64,000 bases of DNA from contig NC_030684.2 in the NCBI RefSeq assembly GCF_000004195.4, forward strand, positions 66,709,892 through 66,773,891. The letters are read 5' to 3'. The DNA is from Xenopus tropicalis (taxonomy: Eukaryota > Chordata > Amphibia > Anura > Pipidae). Below are positions 1 to 12,370 of this stretch, piece by piece. How positions within the stretch are numbered: the stretch's first letter is position 1; the number at the start of each line of letters is the position of its first letter. The notes beneath the pieces are model-generated. The model worked only from the letters and a program-made list of their open reading frames with translations, did no database searches and was not told the DNA's origin. A program made the translations under genes and the position numbers.

Positions 1-436
1 CAAAGTGTTGCTACTGGAGGGAGAACCCCCCAAGGTGGTAAATTTAAACTGACAGCACTCAAAGTGCTTCTTAAAATCGAAACTGCAGTGAAAAGGAAAG
101 GGATGCCAAACTAGATCCATGCATCCAACTGGAAGAAGACTGCTTTCCCTGGACTACTTAAGTCCCAGGCACCTTTGGTTCCAGGGCTAAGGCAGTAGGT
201 CCCCGTTGGGTAAAGACCACAAGGATCATCATGTCTAATTGGGCTATGCTTATAGGCCCTAAATTAGATTGAAGACTATGAACTCGCATCATCTTGATCA
301 ACTCGAATTCCTGTTAGGAACCAAGTCAAACTGCACCATTAACATCACTCACATGTAATGGCACCATTTCTCAAGCTAAAGTTGTGGACAGATGTATATG
401 CTAAATTAGCCAACCCAAAAGATGGGTTGATATTAT
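1..436. other. Non-coding, nothing recognised
   Basis: Short frames only, with no repeat termini or RNA gene seen. Confidence 0.5.
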
Positions 437-1103
437 GGGGCTGATTCACTTAAGGTCGTTAACGCTTAACGCACAGTTTTATGCGTTAAAAAATGCTCTA
501 TAATAAATACCAATTCATCAAAGTAATTTCACCTGCGTTACTAGCTGTATCGCATGTGCAAAAATCCTGATTATCGCAACGCGTTATTTCAATCACATTG
601 AGGTAATTATTGAATAGAAATAATACTTACAAACATATTTGAAGCGTTAAAAGCATAAAATGTGGCGATAATTACTGTGAAACTTAACGCCTCCCAGGAG
701 TAGGTGTTACTAAACAAAATTGCAGCTGGTGATTCTCTGTGGTGACAAGATGGAGTTTGCAGTTGGATTTTTTTCAGTATGTGATCGCCCTAGAGTGATG
801 CATCCTCCACTTTTCAGGGATATGGTAATTTTCAGAACGGTAATTTTCAGAAAGTAGCGGTTCCATGAGTAAAAAGCGTGCGCTAATATCGACTGCTACG
901 AAATAAAGCATAAATATATTGCATGGTTTAAAATATTGCTTAAAAATGCTTCATCGCCAGATAAATAACGACAATAACATCGCTTCTTAATTCAGACAAG
1001 TGGCCTTTTAGTGAATCGATCGTTAATTCTCAAAATAGTGATAATATTTTTAACGCATGCTATAAATAGAACTCGTTTTCTCGGCCTTTAGTGAATCGGC
1101 CCC
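437..1103. mobile_element. Inverted-repeat element (GGGGCTGATTCACTTAAGG termini), 667 bp
   Basis: The left end GGGGCTGATTCACTTAAGG pairs with the right end (reverse complement GGGGCCGATTCACTAAAGG), about 19 bp with two differences. A TAT triplet flanks both sides and may be a 3-bp target duplication of PIF/Harbinger size. The interior has repeated TTAACGC-type motifs and no ORF, so it is non-autonomous. Confidence 0.65.
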
Positions 1104-2790
1104 TATTTATATTATGGCAGACACCTCTCTTAGTTTTTCTAATTGTTGGATATGCAAGCACTTTTCTTCCACTGCCTGTAGCATGCCTTACATATTGGAA
1201 CCTCTCTAATTCCTCTTGGTGCAGCAGGCACCAGTTAAAAAAGTGCCACCCCTGATGAATTAGGTAAATTAGGTGTGTTCATATGGCATCTGTGTTAATC
1301 TTTCATCCTTTTCTCAAAAAAAAAAAAATGAAAAACCAATTGTTCTGCTGCCATGCCTATTTTCATAGGCTTCAATACTCAGAGACATAACAATTACCTT
1401 TTTCTTCTCTTGTGTTTGTGGAAAAAGAGCCTACAGGTTTAAGGTATATGTATCAGGGCAACAGATCAAAAACTTTCTCATGTCCCTGCAAACCTCTTAG
1501 TTAGATGGGATTCCAGCAAAGATAGCACTAAAGCTCTGTTTGGTATCCCATGGTTCAATAGATGTTGTATTAATAAAGCTTTCAGCCTTATGTCAGATGT
1601 ATTACTATTGCTTGACAACATCACTGATGAATATGATGAATAATACATTTAAGATATTTAGCTATGCTATAAGCACTGCTTGTGTTAGATTAGCTCACAA
1701 CTGGTCAAGGAGTTATGAATTGTAGTCAAGACAGCACGTTGTAACTGCATTGGGGACACATACACTCCAGTGTAGAAGGGACAGTTGACAAACACTTAGC
1801 AAAAGTTAAGCAAATGACAGGGAGTTGTTTCACAAACCACACTGAACAGTTTTCATTTTGTTGGTTAGACCCATCAACATGGTTCAAAGGTATTAGTGAA
1901 TGGTTCAGTAGAATCTTTTTTTGCTGCCACTCCCTTCTAAGTTCATTCTTTTTATCTACAAAATAATAAATCTTAAAGGGTTTTGTTTATTACAGAAATG
2001 TTACCCTGTGTTTCACATTAAGTATCACTCACAGTATGTTACATATATTTTTGTGGGGTTTTTTTTTTTACATTTTAATCCAAATTTGTCTCAAAGCCAC
2101 CTTTGTGAATTCCCTCCATTAGCTGGTTACTAGGGTTAATTAGTCTAAGCACAGACAGAAATTTTGCCATCCAATGGAAGATGAATAATAGAGGGTCAGA
2201 AAAAAGAAGCAATCAACAGATCAAGCTCCGGGTACTGCTCCAGTTTCTGTGTGATGTCTGGAATCGTGACCAAGAGCTATTTACTTTGTTAACAGAAATC
2301 ACTGCCAATAATAGTGCAAAATACAATTGTATCCTTGTTTGTTACTGGGAAGTTTGGGAGCATTTTAGTTACTGTAGTTCTCTAATCCCTTGCACATAAT
2401 CTCCTATAACTTCTAGAACTTGAGGTTCCATTCACCCCATCACTGCAAAATAAGATAACAGTGTAGCCACAGCATGACAGCTAACACTTGGATGAGCAAG
2501 GATTCTTCAAAAGTACAAACTGTGAAGCACACTGCTAGGTGCACTGCCCTTCAGGTGCTACTGCTACTCAGATTGTCTTAAGACCGGTCCCAAGACAAGG
2601 TGAGCCACAGCCCAGTGAGCTTGCAATTTATACCTAAACCACTACATACATGTGACCTATGTTCACTTACTATAACAACTTACCAAGTCACTGTCCAGCT
2701 GTTGCCTAATTTACAACTATTAACTATTTAAAAAACAGCTCTGTTAAAATTTAACCCCATAAATGTTACTCCCCAGCAACTGTCCCATGT
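1104..2790. other. Non-coding, nothing recognised
   Basis: AT-rich unique-looking sequence with short A or T runs (for example near 1315 and 2059). Short open frames here show no family signature. Confidence 0.5.
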
Positions 2791-3147
2791 TACCTAAATT
2801 GGGCCTTCTGTTCGCATGTGTGCCTGCATATGGGCCAAAGCAATGCTTCCAGGTGCAGGCACAACTTTCAGATTTTTATCCGCAGGCCGAGAATCTGCTC
2901 CATCTGAATCAGACCCTACACTGGCACCAGCCTGTTACCTTTCCTGCACCAGGAAACATTGTCTCTGTCTGGGTGCAGGCAGACGCAATGAATATTAGCA
3001 AAAAAACACAAGACTTTGCATTTCCCGCAGCCAGGTGGAGACAGTGCTCCCAAGTGCAGACAAGGTAGAAAGCTGGTGCCAGCGTGGGGCTGATTGTCGG
3101 CCAGCAGTTTCCTTCAGGCTGAGAATTAGCATCGTGTGGCACAACAC
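2791..3147. repeat. Region with dispersed GTGCAGGCACA-type motifs
   Basis: Related short motifs (CAATGCTTCCAGGTGCAGGC, TGGGTGCAGGCAGACG) recur here, again in the adjoining hairpin, and near 9680 (CAATGCTTCTGGGTGCAGGC). This suggests a decayed dispersed repeat of which the hairpin is part. The open frames across it are not coding-like. Confidence 0.4.
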
Positions 3148-3324
3148 AAAATCCTCCTACCTGTGCCTGTACCCGAAAGCATTGAATATGCTCAGATGCA
3201 GGCACATGTAGCCAATATCCCCATGAAAATGCAAGTCTTGCACTTTTTGGCAGATATCGACTACATTTTGCTGCATCTGAGCTTATTCAATGCTTTCGGG
3301 TACAGGCACAGGTAGGAGGATTTT
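3148..3324. repeat. Near-perfect inverted repeat, 53-bp arms
   Basis: The arm 3148-3200 pairs with 3272-3324 with a single mismatch, around a 71-bp spacer. The arms contain CTACCTGTGCCTGTACCCG and its complement. Such high identity means a recent origin or gene conversion. No flanking target duplication was recognised. Confidence 0.85.
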
Positions 3325-6300
3325 ATGGTATTCTCTGCAAGCATTTTCAGGCTTGCCGAAAATACACAACGTATTGCATTAGCTTTAGAATATGCTGGTA
3401 TTTTATGTGTATATTAGAGGATATAACAGTTATTTGTGCAGCCCTTCTAGTACATGTCCCTGAATTTTCAAGTAATCTGGCATACACTTCCCTGTCTTAC
3501 CAAGGTGCCTGTAAAATGCTAAACTTGTGGTAAAAAACCTTTTTAAAAACAGAACCAACACAAATCCTTCAGTTAATGCATCAAAACATGTTTGAAACTC
3601 CTTAAAGAGAGAGAGAAGTATAGTCCAGCTTTATTGCTTGGTTCCAGTGATGCATTTAGCCCCAAGGGAATTTGGTTGCATTTATATTGCAATGTGTCTG
3701 CACTTTATACTAGTGTGAATGCATGTTTCTACAAAAAGAAAATACTGGAATGATGGCATCTTTTGTTGAAAAAAATGTTTGTCTTCATTTACTGGAACAC
3801 AAGGAAAACTAATTAAAAAGAGTTAAAGGCTTCATTTCCAGGTTTAGCAATAATATGTGCCAACGGATAAAACAGGAATGTTTGGGTTTGTATCCGTACT
3901 TTCTGTTTGTCCTCCTATTACAATAGTTGATGACTCAGCATTAAACTACTAAAGAACAAAAAAATAAACAAGAAAAAGTCCCAGGGATCTTAATTACTAA
4001 AATCAAGAAATTCCAAGAAATGCAACCACCTTTTGCAACAGCAGAGACCTGCTGACCAGGTATTAAGCTGACCAGGTATGATGAAATGCAGAGATCGGAG
4101 CTGAAATCAGACTGAATATCAGTTGTGATGCATATCTTACAGAAAATACTTTAAGCTACCAATGTTTCTCAAAATGAAACAGATCTAAAGCCAGATTCTA
4201 TTCCATCAACCAGATTAATATAAAACCCACCTAATGAAAAAAACAGCACAAACTATAAGCAACTTCCAACAGCTTAGTGAATAGTGATAGCTCTATATAT
4301 TCACAGGCATCTGCATTCAAAGTATTGTATTCAGCTTCATTACAAGGCTAGATAACCTGTATTTCAGGAGTTTGTTGCCAACATGTGTCAGCTAGCAATT
4401 TCACTTCACCCTCCTCCCCCCTAAAAAAACTTTTGCAATATTTGCTCTTTTACAGCAAGAACACTTGTTCTCTCTGAAATTATTTTGCTTACAGTAAATG
4501 ATGAGTGTATTATTTAAATGTTGGTAAACTGTAATTCTAATCTCCATGTATACAAGTATAGCATGACTGCCAAACCTGAGGATCTTATTTATGAAAAGGC
4601 TTAGTTTATAGTTTAAAGGGAGGTATGATTCATTTAATAATAAGACATGTTATTTTTGTAATGTTCCTGCTTGGTCACCTTTATAACAAATACATAGTAT
4701 TGATGTTTATTACTCCCCAGTGCACCACATTGTATAGGACAAAAATATATTTATCTTACATGCTAATTTTTATAAGAAAAATACAGCTGGCATGTTAAAG
4801 AAGATTTTTCATATGAAATTCTCTACTTTTACAATTCTAGTGAAGTTAACATTTGATATGATAGCAGTAGAGATGAGGATATAACAATAGAAAATAGAAA
4901 TACTTATTAACAATAAAATTCTAACTTTAAGATTAATCTGTGGTCCCCAGAGTCAGGGATTCCACCATTTAGATAGCATTTACAATTTTAGTCTGAACTG
5001 AAGCATAACCGAGAAACAAACATTTAAAAACACAATATAAAAAATAAGACATGGCTTTTTGTCTTAAAATATCACTACATTATACTACAATGTAATGTTA
5101 AATTGTATTGTATTGCCTTTCTTTATATGATGCTCTCAATGGCAATAGTTCCCACATTCAGGCAATATTATAGCATCGCTGTTTTTTGTAAAGAAATAAA
5201 AGGAAAAAGCCTTAAAATGGATGTGGTAGTATACTTGGGAGTCGGTATTCATGTGGAATATGGAAACATCTTAATTCATTATGAGTGGTACAGATGCACT
5301 TGTTAAAGAGTTAAATGTATGTAATGACCAAACATAACTATTTCATTTGCACGGGAATGATTAAAAATCAAAAGTAATTGTCCCAGTCTTGTCTGCCCAC
5401 ACGTTGAGTGCTGCTACTGCTGAGCATACAACTTAAAACAAATGCATAGAACAAATGGGGGTTTGCTCAAAGTAGAGAAACACATACAGATGAATTAACA
5501 CAGGTAATAAATTTAATAAATGTGTCCGTTCATTAAAAAACTTTGGTGATGTCTGTTCATATTTTCTCTCAACCTCGACTCCATCAGTCACTCAGTATGA
5601 AATCAAGTCTTTCCTTTACTCTCTCCCTCTTTTTTCACTTCTCTAAATGAACGCCTGTATTCCATAATATGTCATTTGCGCCATGATGTTCACTCTGTAA
5701 AAATGTTGATAAAGAAAATAAAAATGATTGAAAAGAAATAGATTCAAATACCCGATGTGTTTACCCTAGGATGCAGCTGGTTAACTAAGAATAGTTTAAT
5801 TCTCTTTTATAATCTAAGTAGCACAATAATTGAAAGCAATGACTCCCACCAGATCAATACTTGTTCCATTACTACAAAGAACGTTTCTTTGTGATTTAAT
5901 GTGTATAGAGGGCCATATTTGTGGGGGCCCAGGCAACTCACCAAAAGTATTTTTAATATTTCCCACCTATTTGAAAACCATACATATCAACAGGCCCTAA
6001 ACAAATATGGAAGCACTGCTGCACTTATATATGTATATACTGTAACTTGTAGGTACAACAGCTTCCCCACCACATTTTGAATCCTAAACCTAATTCACTC
6101 ACTTTATACTGTCCTTCCTCAGTTATTCACTTCTGCCTCATCTCTTTACCAGTTTCCTTGCTTTTCCTTCCCTTATCTCCCCACTTCTCTTTCTCCTTCC
6201 ACTCTTTGTATCTCTCATATGTTGACCAACTTGGTAATACAAATCAATATTTAATTTTCAGCTGAATTTCAAAGGAACACATACGTATTGCTTCTTATAA

Positions 6301-8267
6301 AAATTTCCCAACATTTATCTAGTTCAAAAGAATGTGATGTTAGAACAGAACTGTTAACAAAAGACAATGTAACATTTCAACACTGAAAGAATGTGTTGCA
6401 TTTTACATTCCTTAGTTTGAATCTCTTCTAACAAAGGCACTGATAAGGAAAAGAGATGAGCAAACTGCTTAGGTTGAGTTTCGCCAAAACATTTTTTTTG
6501 GCAGCTTAAATTCTAAGATTCTGTTGATAAACTTTCAAAAGCCTATTTCTCATTATTTAAAAAGAAAGCCTGTCTCTGAGTTTCCTTAGGTGAAACCTTT
6601 TAAGCTATTTGTTTCCTGGTCAAAACAGGCAATTATAATTGCAATTACATAGCCGGTAAATTTGTCATTCTGGCCATGGCCCGAGCTAGTGATTTACCTG
6701 GTGGGCCAGTCAAATATTAGCCGGGTGTAAACCTAGCTGTGAAGGTGGATCTCTCTGGCGTGAGGGAACTGTGGACTAAAACAGGAGCCAATGGCAATTG
6801 TATTAACCCTAGCTGTTCCACAGAAAACTTTACTAACTTATGTTGCAACTGTGGAGTTTACCCAGTAAGAAAGTGTTCTATATGTGTGTTCATGTTCATT
6901 CGTCTTAAACTGCATTTGCTGTGGATTCTTTTTGTACTATTATATCTCAGTAAGGATAACTGTGTAAGTAGAGGCTCTGGTCTACTGTTACTTAACAAGG
7001 GAGCCATCTCACACATTACCTTGAATATAGATATATTACCAACAGGGTGACAAATGTCTTACCAGACAGTGGACTTACTTGCTGCATTTAGCTGCTTAAA
7101 GTTATTCAATTATTTTAAGACTCCTTGTTTTAGCTGCTACATGCATTTCTGCAATATGAGTAAATCCAGAGCAGTGCTGTAGGGAATATCCCAGCATTAA
7201 GCATTGGACAGATGTACACAAGTTTGTACTACCACACTGACCCTTGATAGGATTAAAGCAAGTTCACCTTCTGACAAGGCCAAAAGCTGCATAAATATAC
7301 TCTTACTGCTTATTAGAAAAAGGTTGTGTGATTTAATCATCCATGTTGCCCTGTTCAACCATTAATTCTCAAACAACTGAAGACTGCAGCCAAAAAGAGA
7401 AAAACAGGCTTATTTTATAATCTTCTTCTACATCCAACACTCTCCCCCTTTCACCAATAACATAGGCTTCTTTACTGCAGTATATTCCTTGTAATTCCTT
7501 ATATCATCATGTGTAAATGCAACCAACATACCCTTCAGCTACAAAGAACCAAGGGTCACAGATGTCAAATGTGAAAAAAGGAGGAGGGATGTGGGTAAAC
7601 AATCTTAATGGGGCCCATTTACATGATTTGTATGTTTCAGTTAATGTTTGAGTGCAAAGTAAACTATTTAAGCCTGATGTTAAAATTGGTCATTTATATT
7701 TAACTATTACAAACACTGTTATTAGAATTTATATTGTGCATTTGTGTTAAACCCGTATCAGGGAGTGCAAAGTTTTCAAGCCTTTCAAAGTATCATATTT
7801 TGTAAATGTTGACTTATTTATAGATACTAATAATAATTAATTGGCTATTGACTGTTAGCTGAAAACTATAAAAGTCAAACAACTTAGAGGTGGCATATTG
7901 CTATTGCTACAATGTAGTTACAGTATTTTAAAAAAAAAAATAAATAAAGCTATATCTGTTTAAAAATTATTTTATAACAACATCATAATTAAAAGTCTCT
8001 AGTGCAATCTAAAATCCTGTATAGTAGTGATACCTAACTAGTAACTTGCTAAGTGTTGCTAACTTGGTGTAAAGAGGCGGGACAGAGGCATAATTTAACT
8101 AGTGTGCGATTGGGTTAGATTATGTTGGGACTAAATATTTACAGTAGGTGGCCAGTTTTACATCATTTCATTGTCATCATTCAAAGCATCCTAAAGTAAA
8201 ACTATGTATACATGCATCTTTGTGTGTGAATTTTGCAGACATGCCCACAGCACAGTTAGCAGCATAG
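3325..8267. other. Long non-coding stretch
   Basis: No exon, RNA gene or complete transposon recognised. The 6730-7050 stretch is less AT-rich and could be LTR remnant, without identifiable ends. A fragment near 5907 (GGGCCATATTTGTGGGGGCC) resembles one end of the hAT element at 15616. Confidence 0.4.
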
Positions 8268-8525
8268 GGCAGGTTGAGTATGGCACACACAGGCAGCATA
8301 GGGCAGGCAGAGTATGGCACACACAGGCACCATAGGGCAGGCAGAGTATGGCACACACAGGCAGCATAGGGCAGGCAGAGTACGACACACACAGGCAGCA
8401 TAGGGCAGGCAGCGTATGGCACACACATAGGCCATACTCTGCCTGCCCTATGTTGCCTGTGTGTGCCATACTCTGCCTGCCCTATGCTGCCTGTACGTGC
8501 CATACTCTGCCTGCCCTGAGCTGTC
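8268..8525. repeat. 34-bp minisatellite array, copy A, with orientation switch
   Basis: The unit (GCCATACTCTGCCTGCCCTA + TGCTGCCTGTGTGT, 34 bp) runs reversed for about five copies to roughly 8435, then forward for about 2.4 copies. The junction forms a hairpin around ACACACATAG. All frames stay open on long stretches because the unit has no stop, so the Cys/Leu/Pro-rich frames here are repeat artefacts. Confidence 0.9.
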
Positions 8526-8926
8526 TGTGGAAGGTGAACCTGGCAGGGGTTTGTTCTGGGAGTTTGTCAGCAGTTGGCTATAGCCATTAAATGGTCCCTA
8601 AGGTGTGTAAGTATGAGCTGGGGGTTGCTGTGCTATAAACAGGGGAGAAGGAGGCGTATAAATTTAGTGGTATGTCTTAATATGACATAATATAATTCTT
8701 TCACATATGAATGAAAGTTGATATCCCCACAGTGAGTTTGGGTTTATGCTGCGCTACCACAATTAATGTGGCATCGTCTTAAATGCGCTTGTGATAACAT
8801 GGGCGTGGTTTGAAGTGGGTGTGGTTTAAAAAGGGGAGTGGTCAAAACTGGCTTCTATTAGCGGCCCTCTATTATGTATACTAGAGAAATTCCAGCCCTC
8901 GGCACCACAGAAGTTGGACAGTACTG
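8526..8926 (-). repeat. Flanking module of the 34-bp composite repeat, copy A
   Basis: The reverse complement of this segment matches 14216-14611 and 14990-15319 at many places: CAGTACTGTCCAACTTCTG at the outer end, the CCACACC / TTATCACAAGAGC region, and CTCCCAGAACAAA next to the array. It ends at 8926, where the L1 remnant begins. Confidence 0.8.
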
Positions 8927-9670
8927 TGGTAAATAATAAAGTTATACCTTTAGCAAAAGTACAAAGGAAATTGGGACAACACCACAGGGATGCTTGGAAT
9001 TACCACCAAGTACATCATTATATACAATCGATTTCAACTCAAAATTGGAATAGAGTCTATAGACCAAGACCATTAACAATTCGTGAAAGATTACTAAATT
9101 CTCCTGACCCTATAGAGAAAACTATATCAACTCTATACAAAACATTTAATAAATAATACTGAAACACTTAAGAAATCTTGCAGTATAGAATAGGAAAAAG
9201 CAGCGGTAAGAGAAATGAATTACAAACTGCCCACTAGATGGCACTACACACCAGGGAAGTTGAGATTATATCCCAATAGTTCAGACACCTGCTGGAGATG
9301 TGGTTCTGAAACAGGTACACATTTCCATATTTAGTACTCTTGTCCTCAGATAAAAATCTATTGGTCTAAGATTTTACAAGACATTTCAAATATCACAGAA
9401 ATTCCAATTAAAGAATCTGAAGTATCACTTATCCCAGGGAAAAATAGTATATTATCTGATATACTTACCCTTCAACTCTTATTTGCAGCCAAAACTCTCA
9501 TCCCATGACACTGGAAGTCTACTCAGGCTCCAACATATTCTGAATGAATTCACCTGGTAGAGGAAATTAGAAAACTACTAGAGGAAATAACACATATGAT
9601 GCATAATGACTGCTCAAACTACTGGAAAATCTGGGAACCATGGCTCACCTTCATTAATGACACGTCTTAC
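8927..9670 (+). pseudogene. Decayed L1-type LINE ORF2, C-terminal part
   Basis: An open stretch to 9156 (LAKVQRKLGQHHRDAWNY, LTIRERLL, TLYKTFNK) is followed by a frame with stops. That frame shows the L1 ORF2 C-terminal cysteine-histidine pattern at about 9290 (CWRCGSETGTHFHI, a stop, then a further Cys) and, further on, WKSTQAPTYSE and NYWKIWEPW. The order matches the L1/Tx1 ORF2 tail after the reverse transcriptase. It is 5'-truncated, with several stops and shifts, and not functional. Confidence 0.7.
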
Positions 9671-10195
9671 TGGAGATTCAATGCTTCTGGGTGCAGGCAC
9701 ATCTAGAAGTGTAGGGGTGACTTGTAAGTCTGCACTTATACGCAGACTGACCCCATGTGCCCTTGCTCTAAAGTTTAATTAGTTGCCACTGGTTCCTGCC
9801 AGGAGTAAATAGAAGAAATTATGAACGTTGTCATTAAACCAAAGCAGAACACAAAAGCACTTAATAATAAAATAACACAAATACAGTTGAAATGGTTTGT
9901 TCATCTGCATACTAGTGTGTTATAGATGAACCCATTCTAACATCATTATTCACATTGTATGGTTTTTGAATTATTAGCCTTCCTATGCTGCCAATTTCCA
10001 GTCTGCAACTAAAAATGCTGTCCAGTTGCTAGGGTCAATTACTCCTAAACTGAATGGAGATCTCCTTCTCTACCCTCTTTTGTTAACATTTGAAACCTAC
10101 ATTATTGTATGACTAAGGAACCTGTCTTTCTGTAACTGCTGGGCCCCTTGTTCTGGTTTAGGTGCAGTTTCTGTTTGATAAGATATACTCATTTA
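9671..10195. other. Non-coding with a short dispersed motif
   Basis: Around 9680 there is a copy of the CTGGGTGCAGGCACA motif seen in the 2.8-3.3 kb repeat. Otherwise nothing recognised. Confidence 0.4.
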
Positions 10196-10275
10196 TAGTG
10201 ATGGGCGAAATAATTTCTCTGCAAATGTCATTCCGTGAATTTTATGGCAAAATGGGACAGATTGGCTCATTACTA
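10196..10275. mobile_element. 80-bp deletion derivative of the TAGTGATGGGCGAA hAT-like family
   Basis: It starts TAGTGATGGGCGAAATAATT and ends GGCTCATTACTA, the termini of the elements at 12371 and 20394, with nearly all the interior missing. No 8-bp flank duplication is preserved. Confidence 0.65.
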
Positions 10276-10869
10276 ACCACCACTGCTGTAGAGCCAACAT
10301 GGGGCATGACCTGAAATCATTTTTTTTCATTGTTTCTGCATGTGAGCAAATGTTAGGACTAACCCCTAGTTAAGTAGAAGTATACGTAAACTATTTCAAA
10401 ATATTCGAAGTATAAAGTCTTTAGAAAGTATTATAACAAACCATCCTTAGAGAGTGACAGTTAATAAGCCCCTACTTATAGTCTTCCAAATAATATTGCA
10501 ATATCCAAAAACTATGTGTATTTTATAGCAATGACCTAAGCATCCATGCACAAAACTGTAATAATGACTAAACCCATCCATAGTAAATTATGATAATTAA
10601 AGTAAAATAGTTATAGTAACAAACCAACCCTAGTTAATATATCAATACATTAAAAAACATCCAAAATGAGCTGTAACCAAGACACAAAAGAATGACAACC
10701 AACAAAAACTCTTAACATAAAAAGCACTGCATAAATAACTGCCAGTACTGGAATAATACCAAGCCTAAATAGTGTTAACTAAAAACTGACCATTTGTAAA
10801 GTACTATACCCTGTTTAAACCAACAACCAAACATAAAATAGTGACAAGTTAATAAATGTCACTTTAGTC
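10276..10869. other. Non-coding, nothing recognised
   Basis: A-rich sequence without repeat ends or coding signature. Confidence 0.45.
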
Positions 10870-11460
10870 AACACTAACAGTTCTGGAATGGCTGTAATTT
10901 TTTTTTTGCACTTTTCCCACTACCCGAGTCATTGTGCAAATAGCAGCACAATGAGCGGCGGTCAGTTTTTAGTTTAGGCGGGTGGGGGAGGCATGTAGGA
11001 ATCCCAGCTCTAAATGATGCACAAGGTACAGATGGGGGAGACACAGTATGCATCAGGCCCTGTCCTTAACAACTACACTGAATCCTTCTGGTGCTGCTCT
11101 TTACACCCCTGGGTGCAAGTGCTTCCTAGATGGGCTATAAAGGGCACACATATTGCACTTGTGCCCAGGGATTAATTAATTGATGCCTACAGTAATACAG
11201 TGCTTCCAAATACTGAACAGATGGGACCTTGATCACATATTTAGTTATTATATCAGTTCATTTTATAAGCAGGTGTGAGGAAATGTTTGGTTGTAACATC
11301 CCTAACTTCTCTAAAGCAAAACCAGTGCCCACAGGTGCTTGTCACATAGTTTCACAAAGTACAACAAACATGGCAATCTTTTTTGCAGTTTGCTTCCCTT
11401 CCCACCAATGGTAAATTACCTTTAATAACAGTATTGTTTTAGAGAATTAAGAAAATATTG
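10870..11460 (+). repeat. Dispersed repeat shared with 36.9-37.3 kb (inverted) and partly with 48.3-48.5 kb
   Basis: The stretch 11300-11420 (CCAGTGCCCACAGGTGCTTG, CTTCCCACCAATGGTAA) is matched on the opposite strand at 37025-37135. GGTGGGGGAGGCATGTAGGA near 10980 matches GGGGGAGGCACGTAGGAT near 37212. GTGCAAATAG near 10936 recurs near 48330. Class unknown; the short frame across it is not a gene. Confidence 0.5.
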
Positions 11461-12362
11461 ACAACCCATAGTTCAAGAAAAGGAATTTATTGCTTTGGCA
11501 ATGGTACATAGAGCATGTTGTTGCATGAGGAAAATCATGATAACAGAGTAATCCAAAAAACAGCTAAACATTTCCATTAGCCATCAATTAAGATATTTAT
11601 ATTCTAATAACAACCAAAATTAAAATGTGCCAAAAAGTTATAAGTAGTGTGTCTGGCAAAAGCTGTAATCTATTATAAGGGCTGCTCATTGAATTTACAG
11701 AAATGCTTGTGTCTGCTGAGAATGCCCCAAACAGCATTTGACAAGAGAATGTTTAATCACTTGTAGAATGAAATAATTTATGCACATTGGCCCCCTTCAG
11801 TGAGTTGAGAGAAAGTATTGCAGTACCAATTTCACCAGTTTATGCTGGGGAGACTATTTTGTTCTTTAATTCTGGGAATCTTTGTACCATTTTATATTAA
11901 AAATTATTATATCATTATATGGTTTTGCTTACTTGCTTAATATAATTGCTTAAATATTTTATATGCCTTGCACAAAAGGTCAAAAGGAAAATAAGCTCAT
12001 TAAACAAGCCTTCAAAGACAATTTACTTGCTCTTATTATATTTATGATACTCTTTGAAAGCCTCCACCTGACTATGTTTTGCGGTGAAAATAAAAGACAC
12101 AAATCAAGTCCCAGTTGTTCCTGTTAACACTGAATTTCTGCCTTCGCCCATTTTTTATTAATTCAGTTTAAATTAAAAAGAAACATATTCAATTGCTTTA
12201 TTGCATAACTGCATAGACTGAACACTGTATTTTGTGAAGATAGCTCCTTGTTAAAGGCCCATATTAAAACTTAACAAAGAAATACTTGAGATTCTAGACC
12301 AGCCCTTTAGCAGTGCAGCCTGTAAATCTACTTGAGTTTAGAGATAAACTTACAATATACAG
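11461..12362. other. Non-coding, nothing recognised
   Basis: AT-rich sequence up to the target duplication of the next element. Confidence 0.45.
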
Positions 12363-12370
12363 GATATATA

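Noticed and set aside
8177..8590. Cysteine-rich repeated frames on both strands (CLPYAACVCHTLPALCCLC type), also at 14.5-16.2 kb
   Set aside because: They are translations of the 34-bp minisatellite, open in several frames on both strands. No start context, splice sites or conserved flank supports a protein.
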